From JAICLV01 sp036380925 (GTDB taxonomy: Bacteria > Actinomycetota > Actinomycetes > Acidothermales > Acidothermaceae): DNA of 16,023 nucleotides. Below are positions 1-7,261 of this stretch, piece by piece. The notes below the pieces were generated by a model. That model had not been told where the DNA came from. It saw only the letters and a list, made by a program, of their open reading frames with translations, and did no database searches. The stretch lies in contig DASVDW010000188.1 of NCBI GenBank assembly GCA_036380925.1, positions 1-16,023 on the forward strand, read 5' to 3'. Made by a program: the position numbers and the translations under genes. The first letter of the stretch is position 1. Each line of letters begins with the position of its first letter.

Positions 1-1
1 G

Positions 2-57
2 GTTGCTGGGCAGCTCTCGCGCGAGGCGCGTCAATCGGCGGTAGGAGACCTTCTTAA

Positions 58-61
<4 letters not shown>
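2..61 (+). CDS. Possible 3' end of an upstream gene (partial)
   Basis: Reading frame 2 is open from the window edge to a TGA at 59-61. That TGA overlaps the ATG of the next gene in an ATGA arrangement, as in translationally coupled actinobacterial operons. Only about 19 residues are visible (ending GDLLK), too few to name a family. The other two forward frames also stay open for most of this stretch (stops at 42-44 and 55-57), so the assignment rests on the ATGA overlap alone and is uncertain. Confidence 0.35.
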
Positions 62-2037
<1,976 letters not shown>

Positions 2038-2077
2038 CGCTCTGAGCGAACGCCCTCCACCGCTATTGAGCTTGCAA

Positions 2078-2093
2078 TGTAATCGTGTAATCG
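2078..2093 (+). promoter_or_regulatory. Perfect tandem 8-bp repeat, candidate operator
   Basis: TGTAATCG occurs twice back to back (2078-2085 and 2086-2093), ending 7 nt before the start codon of the 174-aa gene. It is AT-rich in a GC-rich setting and overlaps plausible -10 positions (TGTAAT). A TTGAGC at 2066-2071 could be a -35, but the spacing is only 14-16 nt. Ribbon-helix-helix repressors typically bind tandem repeats of this size, and the downstream product has an RHH-like C-terminus, so autoregulation is a reasonable inference. The weak Shine-Dalgarno CGGAG follows at 2095-2099. Confidence 0.45.
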
Positions 2094-2100
2094 TCGGAGC

Positions 2101-2625
2101 ATGACGCAACAACGAGTTGACGAGGTCGTCCGCGGCTGGTTCGCCGGGCGGCTGCCGTCGGATTGGTTTGTCGGGCCGCCCGAGATCACGATCGACCGCG
2201 AGGAGATCACCGTGGTCGGCGAGGTCGCCTCGCCGTCGCTGGGAGCCGACGTGTCGGACGTCGAGCGGCAGGCGGCGTGGGCAGGCCGGATCAAGGCGTT
2301 CCGGGAGGACACCCGGGGCCAGCGGATGTCGATCGCCGACGAGGCGGAGCACCGCTTCGGTCGCAAGGTCGCCTGGGGGGCTCGTTGCGGCGAGCGCCGT
2401 GAGGTGTTCACCAATCTGTCCATCCCGGTTATGACTCGGCTTCGGCAGCGCGATCGGGTGATCCTCGACACCCTGGTCGACGCGGGTGTCGCGCGCAGCC
2501 GCAGCGACGCGCTCGCGTGGTGCGTGCGGCTCGTCGGCAAGCACTCGCAGGAGTGGCTCGACAACCTGCGTGACGCGATGCGCACGGTCGAGGATGTGCG
2601 AGCCGCCGGCCCCGACGCTTCCTGA
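2101..2625 (+). CDS. Conserved actinobacterial protein with RHH-like C-terminus
   Basis: A 174-residue soluble protein of unknown function that I recognise only as a conserved actinobacterial type. The N-terminal half (about 1-60) is an alpha/beta stretch containing ITIDREEITVVGEV. The middle (about 65-100) is charged, with RFGRKVAWGARCG. The C-terminal part (about 101-150) has the layout of a ribbon-helix-helix fold: a strand-like LSIPVMTRL, then helix RDRVILDTLVDAGVA, then helix SRSDALAWCVRLV. This is a pattern reading, not a domain hit. The start is the ATG at 2101 after a weak CGGAG. It sits between the Trx-domain gene and the Z-prenyl synthase, with gaps of 63 and 76 nt, so separate transcription is possible. 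A tandem repeat directly upstream fits a DNA-binding autoregulator. A non-DNA-binding role cannot be excluded. Confidence 0.85.
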   Translation: MTQQRVDEVVRGWFAGRLPSDWFVGPPEITIDREEITVVGEVASPSLGADVSDVERQAAWAGRIKAFREDTRGQRMSIADEAEHRFGRKVAWGARCGERREVFTNLSIPVMTRLRQRDRVILDTLVDAGVARSRSDALAWCVRLVGKHSQEWLDNLRDAMRTVEDVRAAGPDAS

Positions 2626-2701
2626 GCGTTCCACCGCGCACCCGGGGTAACCTCGCCGAGGAATCCCATTTCGCTTCCCGGGCGGAGGTCGGCCGCGGCG
2701 C

Positions 2702-3463
2702 ATGGATCTGCGCGGACTGCTTTACGGGGCGTATGAGCGCCGGCTGGCTGCCGCCTTGCCCGCCGACCGGCTGCCCAAGCACGTCGGTGTGATCCTGGAC
2801 GGCAACCGCCGCTGGGCGCGCGCCGCGGGCATCGGGTTGGCCTCCGGGCACCGGCGAGGCGCCGAGAAGATCGACGAATTCCTCGGCTGGTGCGCCGAGT
2901 TGCGCATCGACGTCGTCACATTGTGGCTGCTCTCGACCGACAACCTCGCGCGTTCACCGGCCGAACTCGCTCCACTGCTGCAAATCATCGAGGACGCCGT
3001 CAACGAACTCGCCGCGTCGCGACGGTGGCGCATCAATCCAGTCGGCGCGCTCGACTTGTTGCCTGACGCCACCGCGCGCTCGCTGAAAGAGGCGCAAGAC
3101 GCCACCTCCACCATCCCCGGTTTGCTGGTGAATGTCGCCGTCGGTTATGGCGGACGACGCGAGATCGCCGACGCGGTGCGCGCATTGCTGCACGAACACG
3201 CGAGCAAGGGAACGAGCATTGAGGACCTCGCGAATCTGCTCGATATCGAGCACATCGCGAAGCATCTCTACACGAAAGGTCAGCCCGATCCCGATCTCGT
3301 GATTCGCACTTCGGGGGAGCAGCGGCTGTCGGGATTCTTGTTGTGGCAAAGCGCGCACTCGGAGCTCTTCTTCTGCGAAGCGTACTGGCCGGATTTCCGT
3401 CGGGTCGACTTCCTCCGTGCGGTTCGCTCGTACGCCGAGCGCGAACGCCGCTTCGGCTCTTAA
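2702..3463 (+). CDS. Short-chain Z-isoprenyl diphosphate synthase (UppS superfamily)
   Basis: A 253-residue cis-prenyltransferase that condenses isopentenyl diphosphate onto an allylic diphosphate with Z geometry. The family signature HVGVILDGNRRWAR has catalytic Asp33. The substrate-binding C-terminal signature RTSGEQRLSGFLLWQSAH lies at 202-219 (Arg202, Arg208), followed by SELFFCEAYWPDF. Its genomic setting and LWLLSTDN motif resemble M. tuberculosis Rv1086, the Z-farnesyl diphosphate synthase, rather than the long-chain UPP/decaprenyl synthase. A short product is therefore likely but inferred. GGAGG at 2684-2688 precedes the ATG by 13 nt. A TAACCT at 2648-2653 could be its -10 element. 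It would consume C5 units whose last biosynthetic step is the IspH encoded at 9526. Confidence 0.93.
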   Translation: MDLRGLLYGAYERRLAAALPADRLPKHVGVILDGNRRWARAAGIGLASGHRRGAEKIDEFLGWCAELRIDVVTLWLLSTDNLARSPAELAPLLQIIEDAVNELAASRRWRINPVGALDLLPDATARSLKEAQDATSTIPGLLVNVAVGYGGRREIADAVRALLHEHASKGTSIEDLANLLDIEHIAKHLYTKGQPDPDLVIRTSGEQRLSGFLLWQSAHSELFFCEAYWPDFRRVDFLRAVRSYAERERRFGS

Positions 3464-3488
3464 CGCGGGCGTCGATCAGCTGAAGTAA

Positions 3489-3540
3489 CTCGATATCGAG
3501 ACATCAGCTCGTTGACGAACTGCCTCGACATCGAGATATC
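3489..3540 (+). repeat. Two copies of a 17-mer, partly palindromic
   Basis: CTCGAYATCGAGAYATC appears at 3489-3505 and 3524-3540 with 15 of 17 bases identical. The first copy begins with the perfect 12-bp palindrome CTCGATATCGAG. Start-to-start spacing is 35 bp. TTGACG at 3512-3517 followed 17 nt later by GATATC at 3535-3540 is a weak sigma-70-like pair that would place copy 2 over the -10. This reads as a candidate operator pair just downstream of the prenyl-synthase stop codon. The regulator is unknown. Confidence 0.5.
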
Positions 3541-3609
3541 GACGAGATCAACGCGAGACTGGCGGCATCGCGGTCAATCTGTCGACAAAGTCCCTTAGAA
3601 ATGCGCGTA

Positions 3610-3643
3610 ACACGCTCTGTCACGGTGCGAATGCAGAGCGTGT
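3610..3643 (+). other. Perfect 10-bp hairpin with 14-nt loop
   Basis: ACACGCTCTG (3610-3619) and CAGAGCGTGT (3634-3643) are exact reverse complements separated by 14 nt. No T-run follows on either strand, so a classical intrinsic terminator is not supported. A U-less actinobacterial terminator for the prenyl synthase, an operator, or part of a small RNA are all possible. Confidence 0.5.
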
Positions 3644-3709
3644 GCCACTCCGCGCGGTTTCCCGATGGCAAGGTATGTCTCAACCAGAAGTGAGTTTTCA
3701 TTCTCAGCC

Positions 3710-3741
3710 GTCACATGGTTAACACTAGATACCACTGTGAC
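3710..3741 (+). other. Bulged 10-bp inverted repeat
   Basis: GTCACATGGT (3710-3719) pairs with ACCACTGTGAC (3731-3741) over 10 bp, leaving C3735 bulged and an 11-nt AT-rich loop (3720-3730). Its 3' arm contains the TGTGA half of the CRP/GlxR-type box, so protein binding to DNA and RNA folding would involve the same bases. Confidence 0.4.
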
Positions 3742-3751
3742 ATCCCTCACG
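3736..3751 (+). promoter_or_regulatory. CRP/GlxR-type binding site
   Basis: TGTGA-CATCCC-TCACG matches the cAMP-receptor consensus TGTGA-N6-TCACA at 9 of 10 half-site positions. It lies about 217 nt upstream of the transglycosylase ATG. Resuscitation-promoting-factor and cell-wall hydrolase genes in Mycobacterium (CRP) and Corynebacterium (GlxR) are known targets of this regulator family, so the placement is meaningful. A -10-like TTAGCT at 3775-3780 would put the box centre near -43. Assignment is by motif only. Confidence 0.55.
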
Positions 3752-3803
3752 TGATGTGGATTGGCGTCCCGAGGTTAGCTCAGGCATGCTTTAGCGCATA
3801 CCC

Positions 3804-3890
3804 CGTGCAGTCGCCACGCGTGACTGCGCGATGTACCGCCTTCCTACGCGCTAATGCGCCGCGGTACCGGCATGACCTTTTTCGCATTAG
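3804..3890 (+). other. Structured leader with alternative pairings and a T-run
   Basis: Three stems fit here. Stem A is 3804-3812 with 3822-3830 (9 bp, one G-U, 9-nt loop). Stem B is 3833-3839 with 3861-3867 (7 bp), enclosing a GCGC-TAAT-GCGC hairpin at 3848-3859. Stem C is CTAATGCG 3851-3858 with CGCATTAG 3883-3890 (8 bp, perfect). B and C share bases and cannot form together. A third option, GCCG 3858-3861 with CGGC 3868-3871, lies shortly before TTTTT at 3878-3882. Mutually exclusive stems plus a U-run are the layout of a transcription attenuator, but no folding was computed. Confidence 0.4.
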
Positions 3891-3967
3891 GTCGCGCTGT
3901 GGGTCGGCCCGTGCTCGGCTTTGTCGCGCGGGCTCCTTGACTTGTGTTCCCCGAAAGGAATCGGTTT

Positions 3968-4705
3968 ATGAGTCGGATCCCGGCACGCGAGGCGATCATC
4001 GCCTCGGGCACGGTCTCCGCCGTTGTTTCGCTATGCATCGTCGGGGCGATCGCCGCGTCAGCGTCGGCAGAATCTGAAAGCGGACATTCGTCGTCATCCG
4101 CTGGCAACCCGGGCGGGTCGTCAGCCCCGTACTCGCCGCTCGTCTCACCGTCGCCCGCCGATGCGGGCGACCGGAGCTTGATCGCCGGCTCGCACCAAGG
4201 CGTCTGGTTCAACCTGCCGGACGCCGGCCTGGCGTCGGCCGCGGCGGCCCTGGCCGACCCGGCCGACAGCTCCGCCGGCTCGCCGCAGGAGGCGCCCGGC
4301 TCGTCGCCAGCTTCGACGGCGGCCGACACCGCGCAACCCGCTCCCGCCGCCCCTCGAACGCCGCGCGAGCAGTCACGCTCGTCGGTGGAGGCGGCTATAT
4401 CGGGCGGCGACCCACGCGAGATCGCGCAGGCGCTGGCCGCCACGTATCAGTGGACGGGCAACCAATGGACCTGCCTTGACAAGCTGTGGAATCACGAGAG
4501 CAGGTACCAGACCACCGTGCGGAATCCGACGTCGGGCGCGTACGGGATACCGCAGGCGTTGCCGGCGTCAAAGATGGGCGCCGCCGGCGCTGACTGGCGG
4601 ACCAACCCGGTCACGCAGATCGTGTGGGGGCTCGGCTACATCGAGGACCGCTACGGATCTCCTTGCAACGCGTGGTCGTACTGGCTGCGGCACGCGTCGT
4701 ACTAG
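3968..4705 (+). CDS. Secreted lytic-transglycosylase-like cell-wall protein
   Basis: A 245-residue exported protein with a C-terminal transglycosylase/SLT-like domain of the actinobacterial aggregation-promoting-factor type, expected to act on peptidoglycan outside the membrane. Residues 10-30 form a hydrophobic export segment with an ASA signal-peptidase site near residue 34. Residues 35-160 are a Ser/Ala/Pro-rich, low-complexity wall-spanning linker. The catalytic-type domain (about 165-245) contains CLDKLWNHES, with Glu177 as the likely catalytic acid, NPTSGAYGIPQALPASKM, and TQIVWGLGYIEDRYGSPC. Cys169 and Cys233 are placed for a disulfide. ATG at 3968 is preferred over GTG 3944 because AAGGAA (3955-3960) precedes it at normal spacing and the signal segment then begins the protein. 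Its stop codon overlaps the fumC stop on the other strand. Regulation by a CRP-type protein and a structured leader is suggested by the upstream region. Confidence 0.88.
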   Translation: MSRIPAREAIIASGTVSAVVSLCIVGAIAASASAESESGHSSSSAGNPGGSSAPYSPLVSPSPADAGDRSLIAGSHQGVWFNLPDAGLASAAAALADPADSSAGSPQEAPGSSPASTAADTAQPAPAAPRTPREQSRSSVEAAISGGDPREIAQALAATYQWTGNQWTCLDKLWNHESRYQTTVRNPTSGAYGIPQALPASKMGAAGADWRTNPVTQIVWGLGYIEDRYGSPCNAWSYWLRHASY

Positions 4706-6123
4706 GTCGCGGGTCGAGTCATCGCCAACACGTCGAGGGCCTCATCGAGCTGCCGCTCGGTGAGCTTGCCGTCCGCCACGTATCCGCTCTCGAGCACAAC
4801 CTGACGGATCGTCTTGTTCTGCGCCAGCGCCAGTTTGGCGACCTTGGCGGCCGCCTCGTAGCCGATGTACTTGTTCAACGGCGTCACGATCGACGCCGAC
4901 GACTCGGCGAAGAACCGGCACCGTTCGACGTCGGCCTCGACGCCGTCGACGCAGCGGTCGGCCAGCAGCCGCGAGATGTTGGCGAGCAGCCGGATCGACT
5001 CCAGCAGGTTGCGGGCGATCACCGGCAGCATCACGTTGAGCTCGAGGTTGCCCGCGGCCCCGCCGAACGCGACGGCGGCGTCGTTGCCGATCACCTGCGC
5101 CACCACCTGGCAAACCGCCTCGGGGATGACCGGATTCACCTTGCCGGGCATGATCGAGGAGCCCGGCTGCAGGTCGGGCAGGTGAATCTCGGCCAGGCCG
5201 GTGCGCGGCCCTGACGACATCCAGCGCAGATCGTTGGCCATCTTGTAGAGGCTGACCGCGACGACGCGCAGCACGCCGCTCGCCTCCACCAGCGCGTCGC
5301 GCGAGCCCTGCGCCTCGAAGTGGTCCCGCGCCTCGGACAGCGGCAGGTCGAGCGAGTGGGCCAGCGCGCTGATGACCTTGCCGGCGAATCCGGGCGGCGT
5401 GTTGATGCCGGTGCCGACGGCGGTGCCGCCGAGCGGCAGTTCCCCGATGCGCGGCAGCGCGGCCTCCAATCGCTCGATGCCGAGCCGCACGGACGCCGCG
5501 TAGCCGCCGAACTCCTGGCCCAGGGTCACCGGCGTCGCGTCCATCAGGTGGGTGCGGCCGCTCTTCACGACGTCCGCGAACTGAGCCGACTTGCGGGACA
5601 ACGCGGCCTCGAGGTGCCGCAGTGACGGGACGAGGTTGATGATGATCGACCGCGTCGCCGCGATGTGGATCGCGGACGGGAAGGTGTCGTTCGACGACTG
5701 CGACGCGTTGACGTGGTCGTTGGGATGCACCGGCGCGCCGAGCCGCTCGCTCGCCAGCGTCGCGAGCACCTCGTTCGCGTTCATGTTGGACGACGTGCCC
5801 GAGCCGGTCTGGAAGACGTCGATGGGGAAGTGCGCGTCCCAGTCGCCACGCGCCACTTCGGCGGCCGCGTCGGCGATCGCCTTCGCCACGTCGTCCGAGA
5901 TGACGCCGAGTTCGGCGTTGACGCTCGCCGCGGCGCCCTTGATGGAGGCGATGGCGGCGATCAGGTCGCGGTCGATCCGCAATCCCGAGACGGGGAAGTT
6001 CTCCACGGCGCGCTGGGTCTGGGCGCGCCACTTCGCGTCGCGGGGCACTTGGACGTCGCCCATGGAGTCGTGCTCGATGCGGAACTCGGTGTTGTCGGAA
6101 GTCTCGGTGTTGTCGGAAGTCAT
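4702..6123 (-). CDS. fumC: Class II fumarate hydratase
   Basis: A 473-residue, iron-independent fumarase of the aspartase/fumarase superfamily, a homotetramer that hydrates fumarate to L-malate in the TCA cycle. The superfamily signature GSSIMPGKVNPVIPE lies at 321-335, with the catalytic serine region at 322-323. GSGTSSNMNANEV and SGRTHLMDATPVTLGQEF supply the other active-site regions. Length is normal apart from an 18-bp tandem duplication at the very start. The ATG at 6123 has no good Shine-Dalgarno, but TACCCT lies exactly 6 nt upstream, so a leaderless transcript is likely. It lies 23 nt downstream of glpX on the same strand, as in M. tuberculosis (Rv1099c-Rv1098c). Its stop codon overlaps that of the convergent transglycosylase gene. 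Confidence 0.97.
   Translation of the reverse strand: MTSDNTETSDNTEFRIEHDSMGDVQVPRDAKWRAQTQRAVENFPVSGLRIDRDLIAAIASIKGAAASVNAELGVISDDVAKAIADAAAEVARGDWDAHFPIDVFQTGSGTSSNMNANEVLATLASERLGAPVHPNDHVNASQSSNDTFPSAIHIAATRSIIINLVPSLRHLEAALSRKSAQFADVVKSGRTHLMDATPVTLGQEFGGYAASVRLGIERLEAALPRIGELPLGGTAVGTGINTPPGFAGKVISALAHSLDLPLSEARDHFEAQGSRDALVEASGVLRVVAVSLYKMANDLRWMSSGPRTGLAEIHLPDLQPGSSIMPGKVNPVIPEAVCQVVAQVIGNDAAVAFGGAAGNLELNVMLPVIARNLLESIRLLANISRLLADRCVDGVEADVERCRFFAESSASIVTPLNKYIGYEAAAKVAKLALAQNKTIRQVVLESGYVADGKLTERQLDEALDVLAMTRPAT
6085..6120 (-). repeat. 18-bp perfect tandem duplication in the fumC N-terminus
   Basis: CTCGGTGTTGTCGGAAGT is present twice in a row on the + strand (6085-6102, 6103-6120). 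It encodes a repeated TSDNTE hexapeptide at residues 2-13 of fumarase. Family N-termini usually have only a few residues before RIEHD, so one copy looks like a recent in-frame duplication. Confidence 0.9.
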
Positions 6124-6129
6124 GCCTCA

Positions 6130-6135
6130 AGGGTA
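6130..6135 (-). promoter_or_regulatory. -10 element of a leaderless fumC promoter
   Basis: On the minus strand TACCCT is followed by exactly 6 nt and then the ATG of fumC, so transcription would begin at or next to the A of the start codon. No clear -35 was found. It would give fumC its own promoter inside the glpX-fumC gap, in addition to read-through from glpX. Confidence 0.5.
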
Positions 6136-6146
6136 GGGCTGGCCGC

Positions 6147-7196
6147 TCAGGGCACTCGCGTGCGATCGGGCGACGCGACTCGGTCGACCCGTGGACGGTC
6201 GTAGTCGACGATCGCGTAGCCGCGCAGCTTCGACAGCTGATGCTCGCTTTCGATGGTGCGGATCGTTCCGCTCTTCGAGCGCATCACCAACGAGCTGGTC
6301 ACCGCGCCGCCACCGCGATACCGGACCCCGCGCAACAACTCGCCGTCGGTGATGCCGGTCGCGACGAAGAAGACGTTGTCGGACTTGACCAGGTCGTCGG
6401 TGCGCAGCACCTGGTCGAGATCATGCCCGGCGGCGATGGCCTTTTCGCGCTCGGCGTCGTCGCGCGGCCACAGCTTTCCCTGGATCACGCCGCCCAGGCA
6501 TTTCACCGCGCACGCCGCGATGATGCCCTCGGGCGTCCCGCCGACGCCGAGCAGCAGGTCGACGCCGGTGCCCTCCCGCGCGGCCATGATGGCGCCCGCC
6601 ACGTCGCCGTCCATGATGAACTTGATTCGCGCGCCGGCGTCGCGGATCTCGCGCACGAGCTTCTCGTGCCGCGGCCGGTCGAGCACGACGACGGTCACGT
6701 CCTCGTTGGCGCACCCCTTGGCCGCGGCGATCGCGCGGATGTTCGCCGAGACCGGCGCCTCGACGTCCACGTAGGGCGCGGCGACCGCGCCAGTGACCAG
6801 CTTGGACATGTAGAAGACCGCCGACGGGTCGTACATCGAGCCGCGCTCGGCGACCGCGAGGACCGAGATCGCGTTGTTCATGCCCATCGCGGTGAGCCGG
6901 GTGCCGTCGATCGGGTCAACGGCGACGTCGCAGTCGGCGCCGGTGCCGTCGCCGACCCGCTCACCGTTGAACAGCATCGGCGCGTCGTCCTTCTCGCCCT
7001 CGCCGATGACGACGGTGCCACGCATCGACACGGTTCCGATCAAGCGGCGCATCGCGTCGACCGCGGCCGCGTCGGCGTCGTTCTTCTCGCCCCTCCCGAC
7101 CCACCTGCCGGCGGCCATCGCCGCGGCCTCCGTGACGCGTACGAGCTCGAGGGCGAGGTTGCGGTCGGGTGTCTCGGCGCTCGCGTTCAGGGTCAC
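6147..7196 (-). CDS. glpX: Class II fructose-1,6-bisphosphatase GlpX
   Basis: A 349-residue Mg/Mn-dependent phosphatase that converts fructose 1,6-bisphosphate to fructose 6-phosphate. It is the committed gluconeogenic step and the main FBPase in actinobacteria such as M. tuberculosis. Metal and phosphate motifs of the lithium-sensitive phosphatase fold are intact: GEGEKDDAP from residue 65, DPIDGT at 94-99, DGDVAGAI at 196-203 and GVGGTPEG at 217-224. The start is GTG at 7196, with GGAAGGAA on the minus strand about 6-7 nt upstream. An ATG at 7213 is out of frame. The C-terminal tail after about residue 330 is Arg/Asp-rich and probably not part of the core fold. It is divergent from the DUF4245 gene and upstream of fumC, consistent with a gluconeogenesis/TCA transcription unit. 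Confidence 0.97.
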   Translation of the reverse strand: MTLNASAETPDRNLALELVRVTEAAAMAAGRWVGRGEKNDADAAAVDAMRRLIGTVSMRGTVVIGEGEKDDAPMLFNGERVGDGTGADCDVAVDPIDGTRLTAMGMNNAISVLAVAERGSMYDPSAVFYMSKLVTGAVAAPYVDVEAPVSANIRAIAAAKGCANEDVTVVVLDRPRHEKLVREIRDAGARIKFIMDGDVAGAIMAAREGTGVDLLLGVGGTPEGIIAACAVKCLGGVIQGKLWPRDDAEREKAIAAGHDLDQVLRTDDLVKSDNVFFVATGITDGELLRGVRYRGGGAVTSSLVMRSKSGTIRTIESEHQLSKLRGYAIVDYDRPRVDRVASPDRTRVP

Positions 7197-7261
7197 GCGC
7201 GGTTCCTTCCATGTTCGGGGGGCTGTGTCGACAGCATGCCCGATCGGGGGAGCATAGAGAC
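7197..7261. promoter_or_regulatory. Divergent glpX / DUF4245 promoter region
   Basis: This 65-bp gap must carry both promoters. Shine-Dalgarno sequences sit at each end (AAGGAA for glpX, GGGGGAG 7246-7252 for the other gene). At its midpoint, GCTGT-GTCG-ACAGC (7222-7235) is a short inverted repeat equidistant from the two start codons, a possible shared operator. I cannot identify convincing -35/-10 pairs. Confidence 0.4.

Larger units (their letters stand above)
3464..3967 (+). other. 504-bp non-coding, hairpin-rich region before the transglycosylase gene
   Basis: I find no convincing gene here. The only forward open frame (3715-4077) lacks a ribosome-binding site and overlaps the transglycosylase gene out of frame. 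The stretch is less GC-rich than its surroundings. It holds a duplicated 17-mer (3489-3540), a perfect 10-bp hairpin (3610-3643), a bulged 10-bp hairpin overlapping a CRP/GlxR-type box (3710-3751), a run of stems with alternative pairings (3804-3890), another stem (3906-3934), and a small hairpin around the Shine-Dalgarno (3951-3964). It does not match the riboswitch classes I can recall for actinobacterial cell-wall hydrolase genes: the conserved blocks of the ydaO c-di-AMP riboswitch are absent. It may be a long regulated 5' leader, a separate small RNA plus promoter, or both. Confidence 0.6.

Noticed and set aside
2702..3463. Long-chain undecaprenyl diphosphate synthase assignment
   Set aside because: The superfamily is certain, but gene context and the LWLLSTDN motif point to the short-chain Z-farnesyl type. 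Chain length cannot be proven from sequence, so no symbol was given.
3750..3967. ydaO-type c-di-AMP riboswitch before the transglycosylase
   Set aside because: Expected from family knowledge, but the conserved GGGGAAC/CC, GGGGTGAATC and CCGACAGCTAAC-like blocks could not be found on the + strand.
3944..3967. Upstream GTG start for the transglycosylase gene
   Set aside because: It would add eight polar residues before the signal segment and would place the AAGGAA Shine-Dalgarno inside the gene. ATG 3968 fits both better.
3715..4077. Forward open frame of 120 codons in the leader region
   Set aside because: No Shine-Dalgarno, atypical composition, and it overlaps the transglycosylase signal-peptide region out of frame. 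The inverted repeats explain this stretch better.
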